A stretch of DNA of 30,395 bases from SpSt-28 sp044343155. Its GTDB lineage: Archaea > Aenigmatarchaeota > Aenigmatarchaeia > CG10238-14 > SpSt-28. Shown here in pieces: positions 1 through 6,825 of this stretch (position 1 is the first letter of the stretch; each line of letters begins with the position of its first letter). The notes under the pieces were generated by a model, which saw nothing but the letters and a program-made list of their open reading frames with translations, searched no databases and was not told the DNA's origin. The position numbers and the translations under genes were made by a program. The stretch spans positions 1 to 30,395 of the forward strand of contig JAVZSS010000005.1 of NCBI GenBank assembly GCA_044343155.1, given 5' to 3'.

Positions 1-565
1 ATTTTTTAACTTTTTCAACAGTAACTTCATCTGCTCTAAATTCTTCTCTCCTATGAATCAAATAAACCTTAGAAGCAAACTTAGAAACAACCTCTACTCC
101 CTCTAAAGCAGAATTTCCACCACCAACAACTGCAACAACTTTATTTTTAGCAAATGGTGCATCACACGTCACACAAGTACTAATACCTCTTCCTAAAAAC
201 TTTTCTTCACCAGGAACATTTAACCTTCTTGGAACCTTACCCGCAGCTACTATAACAGTTTTAGATTCAAACTCCCCAACATTACTTATAACTTTAAAGC
301 CATCATTAGATTTTTCAATCTTATTTACATATCCCAATAAAATTTCTGCTCCAAAATTTCTAGCTTGCGTTTCCATGATTTTCATTAATTTAGGGCCACT
401 TTTATCTAAATAGCCTGGATAATTTTCTATTTGCTCTGTTAAAAGAGCTTGACCCCCGATATTTAAAGAAATTACTAATGTTTTTAGCATCCTTCTTCTA
501 GCATATATTGCCGCTGTTAAACCTGCTGCCCCTGCACCAACAATTATCACATCATATTTTTCCAT
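1..565 (-). CDS. trxB: Thioredoxin reductase, C-terminus cut off by the window edge
   Basis: FAD-dependent enzyme that passes electrons from NADPH to thioredoxin. The 188 visible residues hold the FAD-binding GAGAAG (10-15), the redox pair in STCVTCDAPF (C131 and C134), and the second nucleotide fold with VVGGGNSALEG (147-157). HRREEFRA (171-178) resembles the basic motif that recognises NADPH. The family runs to about 300-330 residues, so roughly the last third lies beyond base 1. The ATG at 565 follows a GGTGA-like ribosome site and sits 4 bases after the stop of the thioredoxin gene, so the pair is almost certainly one transcript. The family call is very secure; NADPH rather than NADH preference is inferred from the motif. 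Confidence 0.95.
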   Translation of the reverse strand, partial: MEKYDVIIVGAGAAGLTAAIYARRRMLKTLVISLNIGGQALLTEQIENYPGYLDKSGPKLMKIMETQARNFGAEILLGYVNKIEKSNDGFKVISNVGEFESKTVIVAAGKVPRRLNVPGEEKFLGRGISTCVTCDAPFAKNKVVAVVGGGNSALEGVEVVSKFASKVYLIHRREEFRADEVTVEKVKK

Positions 566-569
566 AATC

Positions 570-974
570 TCACCCCAAATTCTTTTCTATCCATTTTTCT
601 ATTTGATCTTCAGGAATAAATCCTACAAAATAATCCACTATATTACCATTTTTAAACATAAACACAGTAGGTATACTCATTATATTATATTCCATAGCCA
701 AATTTGGATTCTCATCAACATTAACTTTTGCCAATATAACCTTCCCATTAAATTTTTTAACTACTTTTTCTATTACTGGAGACAACATTTTACAAGGATA
801 ACACCATTCTGCCCAAAAATCAACTATAACAGGAATTTTATTAGACATTTCAATAACTAGATCTTCAAAATTTCTTTCGTTAACATTATAAACTACCCTA
901 TTCTCTCTATCTAAATACTTTTTAATTTTTCTTTCTATAATTCTTTTTTCTTCATCATCCATTTTCTCCACCAT
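570..974 (-). CDS. trxA: Thioredoxin with a charged N-terminal extension
   Basis: Small cytosolic dithiol-disulphide carrier. The active site is WCYPC (C58 and C61), with tyrosine where most thioredoxins have glycine, and the cis-proline is P102 in MSIPTV. The canonical fold starts near residue 28. The first 27 residues are a very charged helix-like extension (MDDEEKRIIERKIKKYLDRE), so the internal Met5 is an alternative start. It is followed by trxB after 4 bases and diverges from a winged-helix gene across a 36-bp promoter. A TATA-like TTTATATAC lies about 25 bases upstream, which fits a leaderless message. It probably acts as the partner of the adjacent reductase. Confidence 0.95.
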   Translation of the reverse strand: MVEKMDDEEKRIIERKIKKYLDRENRVVYNVNERNFEDLVIEMSNKIPVIVDFWAEWCYPCKMLSPVIEKVVKKFNGKVILAKVNVDENPNLAMEYNIMSIPTVFMFKNGNIVDYFVGFIPEDQIEKWIEKNLG

Positions 975-994
975 AGGTATAATTTATATACCTA
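974..994. promoter_or_regulatory. Palindromic operator in the trxA / regulator intergenic promoter
   Basis: A perfect inverted repeat, TAGGTATA-(attta)-TATACCTA, fills 974-994 between two divergent starts at 974 and 1011. It covers the plus-strand TATA-like stretch AATTTATATA (981-990), 21-30 bases before the regulator start. A second TATA-like stretch on the minus strand (about 996-1004) serves trxA. A protein bound here would block the regulator promoter directly and could influence trxA. The symmetry is seen in the sequence; the operator role is inferred. AT-rich promoters give short palindromes by chance, but the GC-bearing arms (AGG/CCT) make this one stand out. Confidence 0.55.
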
Positions 995-1010
995 GTATAT
1001 AAATTTAACT

Positions 1011-1280
1011 ATGGAAGAGAAAAAGCTAGAAAAAATTTCAAAAATATTTGGAAATGTTTCAAATCTAAAGATTATTTTATTTCTTTTAAAAGAAAAAACT
1101 AACTTTTATAGGCTAAAAAAAGAGTGTATAAATTGTCCGCCTTCATTAGTAAATTCTCTTAAAATTCTAAAAAAATTCAAAATTATAGAGTATAAAAAGG
1201 ATAGAGGAAGAAAATTTATTACATTAACAGAAAGAGGAAGAAAAATAGCAAAAATAATTAAAAATATGGATTTTATCTAA
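1011..1280 (+). CDS. Winged-helix transcriptional regulator with a CxxC pair
   Basis: An 89-residue single-domain winged helix-turn-helix protein of the ArsR/HxlR general type. Residues 17-60 have the helix-helix-recognition-helix pattern and 60-75 (KKDRGRKFITLTERG) form the basic wing. C39 and C42 (ECINCPP) form a CxxC just before the predicted recognition helix, where oxidation or metal binding could change DNA affinity. It is divergent from trxA-trxB with a palindrome between them and ends 1 base before the convergent DsbA-like gene. I therefore infer a redox-responsive, probably autoregulating repressor. The wHTH fold is fairly sure; the sensing role is a hypothesis. Confidence 0.8.
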   Translation: MEEKKLEKISKIFGNVSNLKIILFLLKEKTNFYRLKKECINCPPSLVNSLKILKKFKIIEYKKDRGRKFITLTERGRKIAKIIKNMDFI

Positions 1281-1281
1281 T

Positions 1282-2304
1282 TTAACCACAAGAAGCTTGT
1301 GTATTAGCTCCTCCAGTTAAAGGACCTATTCCTGGTGAAGCAATCTCAGTAGATAATTTTTCTTCACATTCTTTTGGAGGATTAACAAATGCGTTACATA
1401 TAGCTTTTTTGAATTCTTCTGGAGATCTACTTAATCTAACTTCAACGTCATTTATAATTATAGTTGGGGACCCACCAACATTATATTTTTTATTTAACTC
1501 GTCTTCAACTGGGAATGGTGGGTAAACACCATTAAGCCAAGTACTTTTATCTTTCAAAATTTCTGTTATATTATATTTTTTATCTAAGCTGCTAATACAA
1601 TAATCTAACTTTTCAACATCAACATTAGCTTCTTTAATACATTTTTCATAATCTCCACTTTGAACAAAGCATAACATATAATCATAGAACTTATCTTTTT
1701 GTTCTTTTTGAATACAGTATTGCCTTAAATTTTCCCAAACCTCTTTTTCTCCATGCATTATGTAGTTAACAAAATGTATACTAATATCTGCTTTATCTCC
1801 CAATAATTTCATAACTGGAAGCAAAGCTTTAACTGCTTGAATTCCAAAAGGACAATAACTCATTATAAAAACTTTAAATTCCGGCTTATCTTTTTTAGGG
1901 ACTTCTTGAGTTTGAGTTGCTCTTTCTCTTTGAGAAGAAATTGTTTTCTTAAATTCTTCTATTTCTATAACATTTGAAAACCAAACTTTTCCATCTTTAG
2001 AAATATAAATCGGAATGTAATTTCCTTGATACAAAGTCATAATTTCATAATAACTTCCTTTATCAGTTATGTTTAATACTTCAGCTCTAGTTCCTGGTTG
2101 AACTAAATAATTATTTAAAAATTCTTCAACATCTTTCATAATTTTTTCTTTTGATGGATAAGCCGAAATTGCTCCTCCTTTTAAATAAAAGCCAGTTATA
2201 TTAAAATAAAAAGAAACTAAAAAAAGCAATATAAAAACGAATGTTAAAATCTTCCAAGAATTAAAAGATGGAATTTTTATTCTAAATTTTATTTCTCTGC
2301 CCAT
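1282..2304 (-). CDS. Membrane-anchored DsbA/GILT-like thiol-disulphide protein
   Basis: 340 residues. A short basic N-terminus is followed by one hydrophobic segment (about 18-38), which anchors the protein with the rest outside the membrane. Residues 45-120 form a small alpha/beta domain of unknown role. From 142 there is a thioredoxin-like domain: FKVFIMSYCPFG (C151), cis-Pro280 in GGSPT and an inserted helical part rich in cysteine. The usual CxxC is CPFG, so only one active-site cysteine remains. Seven more cysteines (197, 212, 222, 236, 303, 313, 339) could supply the partner. The glycine-rich C-terminus ends in CG. Related proteins are, as I recall, common in DPANN genomes. It probably makes or reshuffles disulphides in exported proteins. 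Confidence 0.8.
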   Translation of the reverse strand: MGREIKFRIKIPSFNSWKILTFVFILLFLVSFYFNITGFYLKGGAISAYPSKEKIMKDVEEFLNNYLVQPGTRAEVLNITDKGSYYEIMTLYQGNYIPIYISKDGKVWFSNVIEIEEFKKTISSQRERATQTQEVPKKDKPEFKVFIMSYCPFGIQAVKALLPVMKLLGDKADISIHFVNYIMHGEKEVWENLRQYCIQKEQKDKFYDYMLCFVQSGDYEKCIKEANVDVEKLDYCISSLDKKYNITEILKDKSTWLNGVYPPFPVEDELNKKYNVGGSPTIIINDVEVRLSRSPEEFKKAICNAFVNPPKECEEKLSTEIASPGIGPLTGGANTQASCG

Positions 2305-2325
2305 TTTCTATAAATTGAAACAAAA

Positions 2326-2335
2326 ATATTTAAAT
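2326..2335. promoter_or_regulatory. Shared TATA element for rnpB and the DsbA-like gene
   Basis: The near-palindrome ATATTTAAAT lies in the middle of the 50-bp gap between the minus-strand start at 2304 and the RNase P RNA 5' end at 2355. Its centre is about 25-27 bases from each, the usual TATA spacing for a leaderless or RNA transcript in archaea. No second TATA candidate is seen, so one element probably serves both directions. Confidence 0.6.
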
Positions 2336-2354
2336 CTTATTTTTTAATTAAAAT

Positions 2355-2611
2355 GTAGGGTGAGCCTGTTGAGCAGCTTCGCCCTTGCATAAAAGCAAGG
2401 GTGAGGAAATTCCACCCATCGAAGCAAAAAAGCTCGAGAGGGCTTGCACAGGTATCAGAAACGATACCTTCAACAACCGATAACGATGATTTAAATATGA
2501 GTTGGTTGTTGAAGGGTGAAACGGACCTGTGCAGCTGATGAGATGCAAGCTTTTAAAGCGCTTAGACAAATGCTGCAAAACAAAAGGTGGGTTACAACAG
2601 GCACACCCTAC
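2355..2611 (+). ncRNA. rnpB: RNase P RNA, archaeal type A-like
   Basis: Catalytic RNA that trims the 5' leader of pre-tRNA. Termini pair over 15 bp: 2355-2362 with 2604-2611, then 2364-2370 with 2596-2602, separated by an A-A mismatch. The conserved core is readable: GAGGAAAUUCCACCC at 2403-2417, matching the CR-I consensus GAGGAAAGUCC; GGGUGAAACGG near 2514-2524; and the CR-V-like string CUUAGACAAAUGCUG followed by ACAAAAGGUGGGUUAC. P4 is CCACC (2412-2416) with GGUGG (2586-2590). A 12-bp helix pairs the CCTTCAACAACC and GGTTGTTGAAGG arms. At about 257 nt it is short. GC is clearly above the surroundings. Its 3' end overlaps the stop codon of a convergent gene by 4 bases. Confidence 0.93.
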
Positions 2612-3000
2612 CAACTTTTAATTTTATCAAATTTTGTTTCAACTCTAACATTTGGAGAATTTAAAATTATTTCAAAAGTGACATTAGCTAATCTACTATC
2701 ACAACTATTTATTTTATAATAGAAAAAAATGTAGTAATTTTCATATGTATCCAATATAAGTTTTTTAAATTCCTCCAAATTAAATTTTAATTCTTCACAA
2801 TCTTTACTTATCTCAACGGTTTTTATAGATTTTCCCACTATGTTTTCAAAAACAAAAAATTCATTTCTAAAAATTATATCTGAGCTAGAAACAATACTTG
2901 AGGGAGAAAAAATTCTCATCAATGTGGCTAATACTATTATTAAAGAAATAGAAGAAAGAACAAAAAACTGACCTTTTTTAGATTTTAATATATTGAGCAT
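2608..3000 (-). CDS. Type IV pilin-like small membrane protein
   Basis: 130 residues from the ATG at 3000. The N-terminus MLNILKSKKGQFFVLSSISL resembles an archaeal class III signal peptide: a basic stretch, KKGQ, then a hydrophobic helix of about 20 residues. Such proteins are normally cut by an EppA/FlaK-type peptidase. The rest (about 40-130) looks like a small beta-rich extracellular domain with two cysteines and no recognised family. An upstream start at 3027 would overlap the DUF424 gene by 50 bases and break the signal peptide, so 3000 is preferred. The TAG stop lies inside the 3' strand of RNase P RNA helix P1 (4-base convergent overlap). A prepilin peptidase is encoded at 26039-26875. 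The pilin-like call is inferred from the signal alone. Confidence 0.6.
   Translation of the reverse strand: MLNILKSKKGQFFVLSSISLIIVLATLMRIFSPSSIVSSSDIIFRNEFFVFENIVGKSIKTVEISKDCEELKFNLEEFKKLILDTYENYYIFFYYKINSCDSRLANVTFEIILNSPNVRVETKFDKIKSW
2616..2628 (+). terminator. T-rich stretch after RNase P RNA
   Basis: TTTTAATTTTAT follows the RNA 3' end within 5-15 bases and could stop transcription in the archaeal manner. It lies inside the 3' part of a convergent reading frame. In DNA this AT-rich, the call is weak. Confidence 0.3.
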
Positions 3001-3289
3001 GTGGCACACCATCAAAATATATAACATTTTCCATAGAAATTATTCCAATATCTGCAGCCAGTTTTACAATTTCTTCTCCAAACAAATTTAATATTGTTGC
3101 TTTACTCATTAACTCCTTAGCTTCCTCTTCTCCAATTAATCTTTCCTTATAAAATCTTTCATTAATCCTAATGCTAAAATCTTTATCAATCTTAATTTTC
3201 TTTCCTAAAAGTTTTTTGTCACAAATAGCAACTAAAAAATCAGTTTTAGTAACAACAACCTTACACCAAAATTTATTTTTCAACTGCAT
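2978..3289 (-). CDS. DUF424 family protein
   Basis: 103 residues from the ATG at 3289; an upstream ATG at 3307 only deepens the overlap with the previous gene. It matches the archaeal DUF424 pattern: FLVAICDKKLLGK near the start, ISIRINERFY-like middle, a stretch like ATILNLFGEEIVKLA, and ENVIYFDGVPHAQ at the end. The family is small, widespread in archaea and uncharacterised. It often lies near translation genes, and here it overlaps aIF2-beta by 17 bases and the next gene by 23 bases. Such tight overlaps suggest translational coupling, and a role linked to translation initiation is a guess from context. Confidence 0.82.
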   Translation of the reverse strand: MQLKNKFWCKVVVTKTDFLVAICDKKLLGKKIKIDKDFSIRINERFYKERLIGEEEAKELMSKATILNLFGEEIVKLAADIGIISMENVIYFDGVPHAQYIKI

Positions 3290-3671
3290 ATTTTCCACCA
3301 CATGCATCGCATTCTATAAAATATATTCTTCCTTCCTTTTCCAACTTAGTATCAGGTTCTTTACAAAATTTACAAATAACATAATTCTTTATATACGCAT
3401 TAATTCTATCAACAATTTGCTCTTTTCTAATCTTTGAAAATAGAATTAATGATTTACCTTTAATCTCACCTACAGTTGCTAAAGATTTCATCATATATCT
3501 TGAAAAATGCCTCACATCCCTTTTTATATATTCAGAAATATCAACGAAATTCTTAATTACTGTTTTATCAGAAACATATTCAATTTCTGGTTGAGGAGGA
3601 TTAAACCTATCCTTACTTTCTTTTTTTACCATTTTACTAAAAGCTTCATTTAAAAGGTCTTCATAATTCAT
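3273..3671 (-). CDS. eif2b: Translation initiation factor aIF2 subunit beta
   Basis: 132 residues, the usual archaeal size. The core domain contains TVIKNFVDISEYIKRDVRH and the RINAYIKNYV stretch. The C-terminal zinc ribbon has C100, C103, C121 and C124 (CKFC and CDAC). It is part of the aIF2 heterotrimer that delivers initiator Met-tRNA to the ribosome. Its ATG overlaps the stop of the RPA-like gene by 4 bases, and its end overlaps DUF424, so the three genes are translated as one operon. The identification is secure. Confidence 0.95.
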   Translation of the reverse strand: MNYEDLLNEAFSKMVKKESKDRFNPPQPEIEYVSDKTVIKNFVDISEYIKRDVRHFSRYMMKSLATVGEIKGKSLILFSKIRKEQIVDRINAYIKNYVICKFCKEPDTKLEKEGRIYFIECDACGGKYAVEK

Positions 3672-4393
3672 AATTTCACCTTTATTTTTCCTGGCTCAGA
3701 CTCATATATTTTTCCTTCATTAATAAGCTCTGTCAAAATTGAATCCAATAATGTAGATTCTAGATTTATAGAATTAAAAATTTCAAATATATCTACCCCA
3801 TCCCCTTTATCCAATTCTTTTATAATTTTTAATACTTGATACTTAAAATCTTTCTTTTCTTCTTTTGCTTGGAGAATAAAATTTATTTCATCAATACTAA
3901 GGCCAAACTTTTCTTCAACATAATTTTTAAAACTTTCTTCATCAATCTTATCTCTTAAACTAAGAATTTCGGAAATTATTTTTTTCCTTTCAATTAATCT
4001 TTTAAGAATTTCGGCTCTTCTATAACTTTCAAAATTTGGATCGTCAATAACTCTAATAATTTCCAATCCTATATACAATTCATTATTCCAAAAGCGAGGC
4101 TTTCCTATAACTACAACATTACTCCCTATTTCTATGTTTTTCAATTTTTCAGCATCATCCCTAAAAGCCTTAACTCTTATAGCTCCACTAAAATCGTTTA
4201 TAGTTATAGTAGCATATGAGCCATCTTCAGAAGAAAATTTATCTACAACCGTACCAAACAAATTTACTCTACTTATTTTTTCTCCATACTTAGTTAAAAC
4301 ATAACTTGGTCTTAAACTACCTTTATTTCCTTCATAAAATTTTCCACTCAAAATTTCATCAATACAACATTTTACCGCAGCTTTTCTTTCCAT
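3668..4393 (-). CDS. RPA-like single-stranded DNA-binding protein (OB fold plus winged helix)
   Basis: 241 residues. An OB fold spans about 40-115 (SRVNLFGTVVDKF, ATITINDFSGAIRVKAF, NVVVIGKPRFWNNELYIGLE). A charged helical linker follows (120-185), then a C-terminal winged-helix-like segment (190-241, FEIFNSINLESTLLDSILTELINEGKIYE). This is the layout of archaeal RPA/RPA-associated proteins (COG3390-like), which coat single-stranded DNA in replication and repair. No zinc finger is visible. It begins 4 bases after the stop of the upstream membrane-protein gene and ends by overlapping aIF2-beta. It could be the main RPA of this cell or an accessory subunit. Confidence 0.8.
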   Translation of the reverse strand: MERKAAVKCCIDEILSGKFYEGNKGSLRPSYVLTKYGEKISRVNLFGTVVDKFSSEDGSYATITINDFSGAIRVKAFRDDAEKLKNIEIGSNVVVIGKPRFWNNELYIGLEIIRVIDDPNFESYRRAEILKRLIERKKIISEILSLRDKIDEESFKNYVEEKFGLSIDEINFILQAKEEKKDFKYQVLKIIKELDKGDGVDIFEIFNSINLESTLLDSILTELINEGKIYESEPGKIKVKL

Positions 4394-4397
4394 AAAA

Positions 4398-5036
4398 TTA
4401 CTTCTTTTTTCCTTTTATTTTTCTTTTTCTTAGATACTCTTTTACAATAGGTTTAAGTTCATCTTTAAGTATAAAAGAAAGAGCTATTGAAAAGGGTAGA
4501 ATAACTGCTGAAACTATAAGTAAAAACAAAAGAGATAAAATTGTTGTATCCATTCCTAATATCGGAAGGCTCATGACCAAAACTATATAAACACTAACAT
4601 AAAAAACTATTCTAGAAATTATGGGTTTAAATTCAACTTCACTCTCCTCTATTTTTTTCTTAATAAAAATAGAAATAGCTAACCCCAAGAAAAGGCTAAC
4701 TAAAAATAACATTAGCCTTCCTATAAAATTTATAAAAGTTTCTAAAACAGATGAAATATAACTGATTCCTAGTATATCAATTCCAACCTTTATAAAAATA
4801 AGATAAATAGATAAAGCTACTAAAAAAGAAAATATAGATGAAATTCCTATGATCTTTTTCCCAAACAAATAATTTTCTATCCTTTTCCTTTCCAAAATTT
4901 CTTCAACAATTCTACTTAAAATTTTTCCAACTAAAAAACCAATAACAATAACTATTAAAGACGATAAAAGAAGAGAAGAATAAGTAATAACTTGATTAAA
5001 AAACTGCATTAATGTAGATATAACAATTTCTTCCAT
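4398..5036 (-). CDS. Multi-helix membrane protein with conserved TM-helix repeats (MscS-related)
   Basis: 212 residues with about five hydrophobic segments (roughly 15-42, 62-85, 100-126, 140-158, 163-190) and a very basic C-terminal tail (YLRKRKIKGKKK). The pattern of a long helix followed by GKILSRIVEEILERKRIENYLFG resembles the conserved TM-helix family found beside or inside small-conductance mechanosensitive channels. The beta domain of true MscS channels is missing, so gating cannot be assumed. It sits 4 bases before the RPA-like gene and 34 bases after the MFS gene. Function is unknown beyond membrane location. Confidence 0.6.
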   Translation of the reverse strand: MEEIVISTLMQFFNQVITYSSLLLSSLIVIVIGFLVGKILSRIVEEILERKRIENYLFGKKIIGISSIFSFLVALSIYLIFIKVGIDILGISYISSVLETFINFIGRLMLFLVSLFLGLAISIFIKKKIEESEVEFKPIISRIVFYVSVYIVLVMSLPILGMDTTILSLLFLLIVSAVILPFSIALSFILKDELKPIVKEYLRKRKIKGKKK

Positions 5037-5070
5037 AAAATTAATTCTATACTTAAATATAAATTTTTAA

Positions 5071-6372
5071 TTAGAAAAACTCTTTTAGGAATTTTCTGAA
5101 ATTTCTTATTATTACATCTATTTTTGATTTTTTTGATTCAGCTATTATATAAGAATAAGTTGAGAAAAATTCATCCAAATAGCTTGTTATTCTATTAAAA
5201 GAAATAAATGGGAATGGAAAAACAAAATAATATTTTCTTTTTTCATGAAGAAATGCAAAAGAAAAAGATGTTAAAAATCTTAAAACTGAAGAAAGAATTA
5301 AGACATTAACTATTCCCATTTGTTGTACTAAATAGGCGGATAAAAATCTTCCTAAAGTTGAGAATAAGCTTGTGATAGAGTTGTAAAACGCAAAATATTT
5401 AGAAGGACTCTTTTCTGAAGATATGTTGGAAAGATAGAGAAATGTACTAGTGTTAAAAGCAACCCAGCCTAAATCACAAAGAATAGTAACTAAATATATC
5501 CATATGGGTTTTGTACCAATAGCATATAAAAAAGGATAAAGAGAAATTAAAGGAAGGCCAAAAAACATAATTGTTTTTATTCCCAGCAAATCGCAAGCTT
5601 TTCCTACACTTTCAGAAAAAAAGTAATAAGTTAAAAGTGAAATTATTGCTCTAAATGCTAACTCTAAACTATCAAAACCTAAGTTTCTTATTAGGTGTAA
5701 GTCAAATAATGGTGCTCCAACTCCTACTGAAAATGAAAAAAGAGAAACTATAAATGTAAATTTAATAAACTCTTTATCTTTTATAATTTCCTTTATAGAA
5801 CTATCTTTACCATTACCAATAAATTTATTTAACTTTAAATTAAAAATTGAAAAATTTCCGAGAATTGAATAAAAAAAGAAAGAAACATAAAAAATATAGG
5901 GAACGAATCCAAACATTCTTATAACAATTCCACCTATTGTATAAGATATTATATTTGCAACAGTTGAAATTGAATTTATTGCACCTATCTCTCTTCCTCT
6001 TCTCCATTTAGGAAATATTTGAATTAAAATTTCATTTCGAATAATATTGGAAATTGAAAGCAAAACTGATTGAGCTACAACTAAATAAATTAAAACATAT
6101 ACATCTTTAGTATAAGCTAGAGGAATAAATAATAAGCCTGCAAAAAAATTAACAACTATGTAAATTTTGAGTTTATCCTTAGCGAAATTAAAAAGTGGTA
6201 TGGAAAGTAATTGAAAAATTACTGTAAAAAAAGACATAAGAGCTGAAAGAAGGCCTATTTGGAAATTTGTTGCACCTATACTTATAGCAAACATAGTTAA
6301 AAATGGGTTAAAAAATCCAGAGCCAAGAGAAAAAAAGAAATAAGAGCTTCTAATTTTCTTTTCTACTTCCAT
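5071..6372 (-). CDS. Major facilitator superfamily transporter
   Basis: 433 residues with about twelve hydrophobic helices. The first contains SYFFFSLGSGFFNPFLTMFA. Short basic loops lie between helices 2 and 3 (FNFAKDKLK) and near 8 and 9 (SVGKACDLLGIK), matching MFS loop positions. WRRGREIGAINS around 125 resembles the loop between helices 4 and 5. The two halves are joined by a charged loop (LNKFIGNGKDSSIKEIIKDK). A 30-residue cytosolic tail ends the protein. The substrate cannot be read from the sequence. It lies downstream of eS8 on the same strand with a 16-base gap and may be cotranscribed with it. Confidence 0.85.
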   Translation of the reverse strand: MEVEKKIRSSYFFFSLGSGFFNPFLTMFAISIGATNFQIGLLSALMSFFTVIFQLLSIPLFNFAKDKLKIYIVVNFFAGLLFIPLAYTKDVYVLIYLVVAQSVLLSISNIIRNEILIQIFPKWRRGREIGAINSISTVANIISYTIGGIVIRMFGFVPYIFYVSFFFYSILGNFSIFNLKLNKFIGNGKDSSIKEIIKDKEFIKFTFIVSLFSFSVGVGAPLFDLHLIRNLGFDSLELAFRAIISLLTYYFFSESVGKACDLLGIKTIMFFGLPLISLYPFLYAIGTKPIWIYLVTILCDLGWVAFNTSTFLYLSNISSEKSPSKYFAFYNSITSLFSTLGRFLSAYLVQQMGIVNVLILSSVLRFLTSFSFAFLHEKRKYYFVFPFPFISFNRITSYLDEFFSTYSYIIAESKKSKIDVIIRNFRKFLKEFF

Positions 6373-6388
6373 AATATCACTAAAAAAT

Positions 6389-6775
6389 TTATTCTTTTAT
6401 TAAAACTGCGTTTATAACTCCATCTTGAGAAGGTCTAGAAGTAACCTTAGCGTTTCCTAATTCAGTTTTAATTATACATCCCTTAGTTATAATTTTTCTT
6501 CTTACAAAATCAACATTATCTGGACTTTTAACTACGTCAAGAATTTTCACTTTATGGAATTTTTTCGATGTTGGATCATAAACATTAGCATAAGTTGCAG
6601 AAAATAATCTAATCTTTCTATTTCCTCCAAAAGCCTTTATAACTTTTCTTTTTTCTATTCCAATTTTAGTATGAGTTGGTTCTGAACCTAACTCTCTCTT
6701 TTTCTTTTTTCTTGCCGGTCTTAGTTTTGCTCCTGTATAGCTTCTTCCTGTTAATCCTCTTTGCCAAATTGCCAT
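6389..6775 (-). CDS. rps8e: Ribosomal protein eS8
   Basis: 128 residues, the normal archaeal size. Hallmarks are the N-terminus MAIWQRGLTGRSYTGAKLRP, the basic stretch ARKKKKRELGSEPTHTKIG, GGNRKIRLFSATYANVYDP, and the end TSRPSQDGVINAVLIKE. It belongs to the small ribosomal subunit and is found only in archaea and eukaryotes in this form. The ATG is 25 bases from a central TATA element that also faces deoxyhypusine synthase. The identification is secure. Confidence 0.97.
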   Translation of the reverse strand: MAIWQRGLTGRSYTGAKLRPARKKKKRELGSEPTHTKIGIEKRKVIKAFGGNRKIRLFSATYANVYDPTSKKFHKVKILDVVKSPDNVDFVRRKIITKGCIIKTELGNAKVTSRPSQDGVINAVLIKE

Positions 6776-6796
6776 AAGGATGATATAGTTTTTTGC

Positions 6797-6806
6797 TATT
6801 TATATT
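6797..6806. promoter_or_regulatory. Shared TATA element for eS8 and deoxyhypusine synthase
   Basis: TATTTATATT lies at the centre of the 50-bp gap between the starts at 6775 and 6826, about 25 bases from each. The spacing supports leaderless messages in both directions from one element. Confidence 0.6.
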
Positions 6807-6825
6807 TTTTATCCTTACTCAAAAT

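Noticed and set aside
570..860. Plus-strand frame across thioredoxin (603-860) and similar long antisense frames elsewhere
   Set aside because: Low-complexity translations rich in F, I, N and Y, antisense to secure genes; typical of AT-rich coding DNA.
2348..2719. Two open frames, one on each strand (2348-2614 minus and 2516-2719 plus), in a GC-richer stretch
   Set aside because: They lie on the RNase P RNA gene. Conserved RNA motifs and paired termini explain the composition; the proteins look unnatural.
3001..3027. Longer pilin-like protein start at 3027
   Set aside because: It would add MLYILMVCH before the basic signal region and overlap DUF424 by 50 bases; the signal-like N-terminus begins at 3000.
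6793..6825. Longer deoxyhypusine synthase starting at a TTG
   Set aside because: This start lies before the TATA element and adds a hydrophobic peptide not found in the family; 6826 fits promoter spacing.
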